The notes below the pieces were generated by a model. The model ran no database searches, was not told the DNA's origin, and saw only the letters and a list, made by a program, of their open reading frames with translations. DNA of 64,000 bases, from assembly GCA_963794185.1 (NCBI GenBank), contig CAWCDM010000029.1, positions 77,500 to 141,499 on the forward strand, read 5' to 3'. This DNA is from JAMXLO01 sp963794185. Its GTDB lineage: Bacteria > Pseudomonadota > Alphaproteobacteria > Acetobacterales > Acetobacteraceae. Numbering within the stretch: the first letter of the stretch is position 1; each line of letters begins with the position of its first letter. Positions 63,794 through 64,000 of this stretch are shown one piece after another. The position numbers were made by a program, and so were the translations under genes.

Positions 63794-64000
63794 AGGGGCT
63801 GGCCTCCCGGTTTCTACATGTTGTGTTTCGCGCGCTTTCGTGAGGCTCGGTCAACGCATCATAAGGCGCATCATGTCATGCAATTTCAAGATTTCTAAAG
63901 TCCACGTTTGCCGGGTGAAGTAGAAAGACGGACGAGGCACCTCCTTTCAGTGGCTTTCCGGGGTGCGCTAGGCGGCGGCTAATGCTTGCCGTCGTGCACG
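63794..64000. other. End of window, no gene seen
   Basis: About 200 bp of lower-GC sequence. No coding region, tRNA or attachment site could be supported. Confidence 0.4.

Overview
The window is 64 kb of high-GC DNA from an alphaproteobacterium, most likely Rhodospirillales/Acetobacteraceae. The evidence is the housekeeping core mrp-hflK-hflC-degP-serB-miaA-ilvB-ilvN-ilvC, a CcrM-type GANTC methyltransferase beside rnhB, and very GC-rich codon use. No rRNA, tRNA, CRISPR array, prophage or intact insertion sequence was seen. Assignments rest on motif and sequence recognition by eye, without database searches.

Layout. 1-4.3 kb: 3' part of a giant repetitive Ig-like/RTX-like surface protein, with about 1 kb of scrambled reading frame. 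5-9 kb: hyuA/hyuB hydantoinase-oxoprolinase pair, with hyuA bracketed by two copies of a palindromic element. 9-14 kb: a Gly-rich exported protein paired with a DUF2092 protein that carries an in-frame amber codon, ppa, small hypotheticals, and decayed pieces including a second copy of the mrp 3' end. 14-16.5 kb: a metalloid locus, ArsR-rhodanese regulator divergent from an ArsM-like methyltransferase plus a second methyltransferase; the ArsM-like gene has an in-frame UGA exactly where the family has a Cys, followed by a SECIS-like hairpin. 16.5-31 kb: the conserved core (Mrp, HflKC, DegP, a NodU/CmcH carbamoyltransferase, SerB, a VapBC module, MiaA, IlvBNC). 31-41 kb: CorA, macrodomain hydrolase, glycogen phosphorylase, flavin disulfide reductase, amidase. 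40-41.5 kb: a DyP peroxidase ending in an encapsulin-targeting peptide, with at most a fragment of an encapsulin behind it. 42-52.5 kb: secreted hydrolase, LysR regulator, RnhB, CcrM, HigBA, VOC protein, anion permease, and a phosphonate pair (PhnX, PbfA). 52.5-61.7 kb: one long leftward gene series joining a Liv-type ABC importer, an RND efflux pair, an SDR and a CMD-family protein. 61.8-64 kb: lower-GC accessory genes behind a resolvase remnant.

Two global features matter to a reader. First, about a dozen genes, including indispensable-looking ones (miaA, degP, mrp), are interrupted by single-base indels, mostly inside G, C or A runs. This points to residual sequencing/assembly error, so broken frames should not be taken as pseudogenes without checking; I give such genes their full reconstructed span. 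Second, long GC-rich palindromic elements of several families are scattered between genes, one inside an operon and one forming the 3' end of a coding region.

Pathway links: ilvB-ilvN-ilvC give the first two steps of Val/Leu/Ile synthesis. PbfA and PhnX together would turn (R)-1-hydroxy-2-aminoethylphosphonate into acetaldehyde and phosphate. The ArsR/ArsM group is a metalloid methylation/detoxification unit. HflKC and DegP form an envelope proteostasis group.
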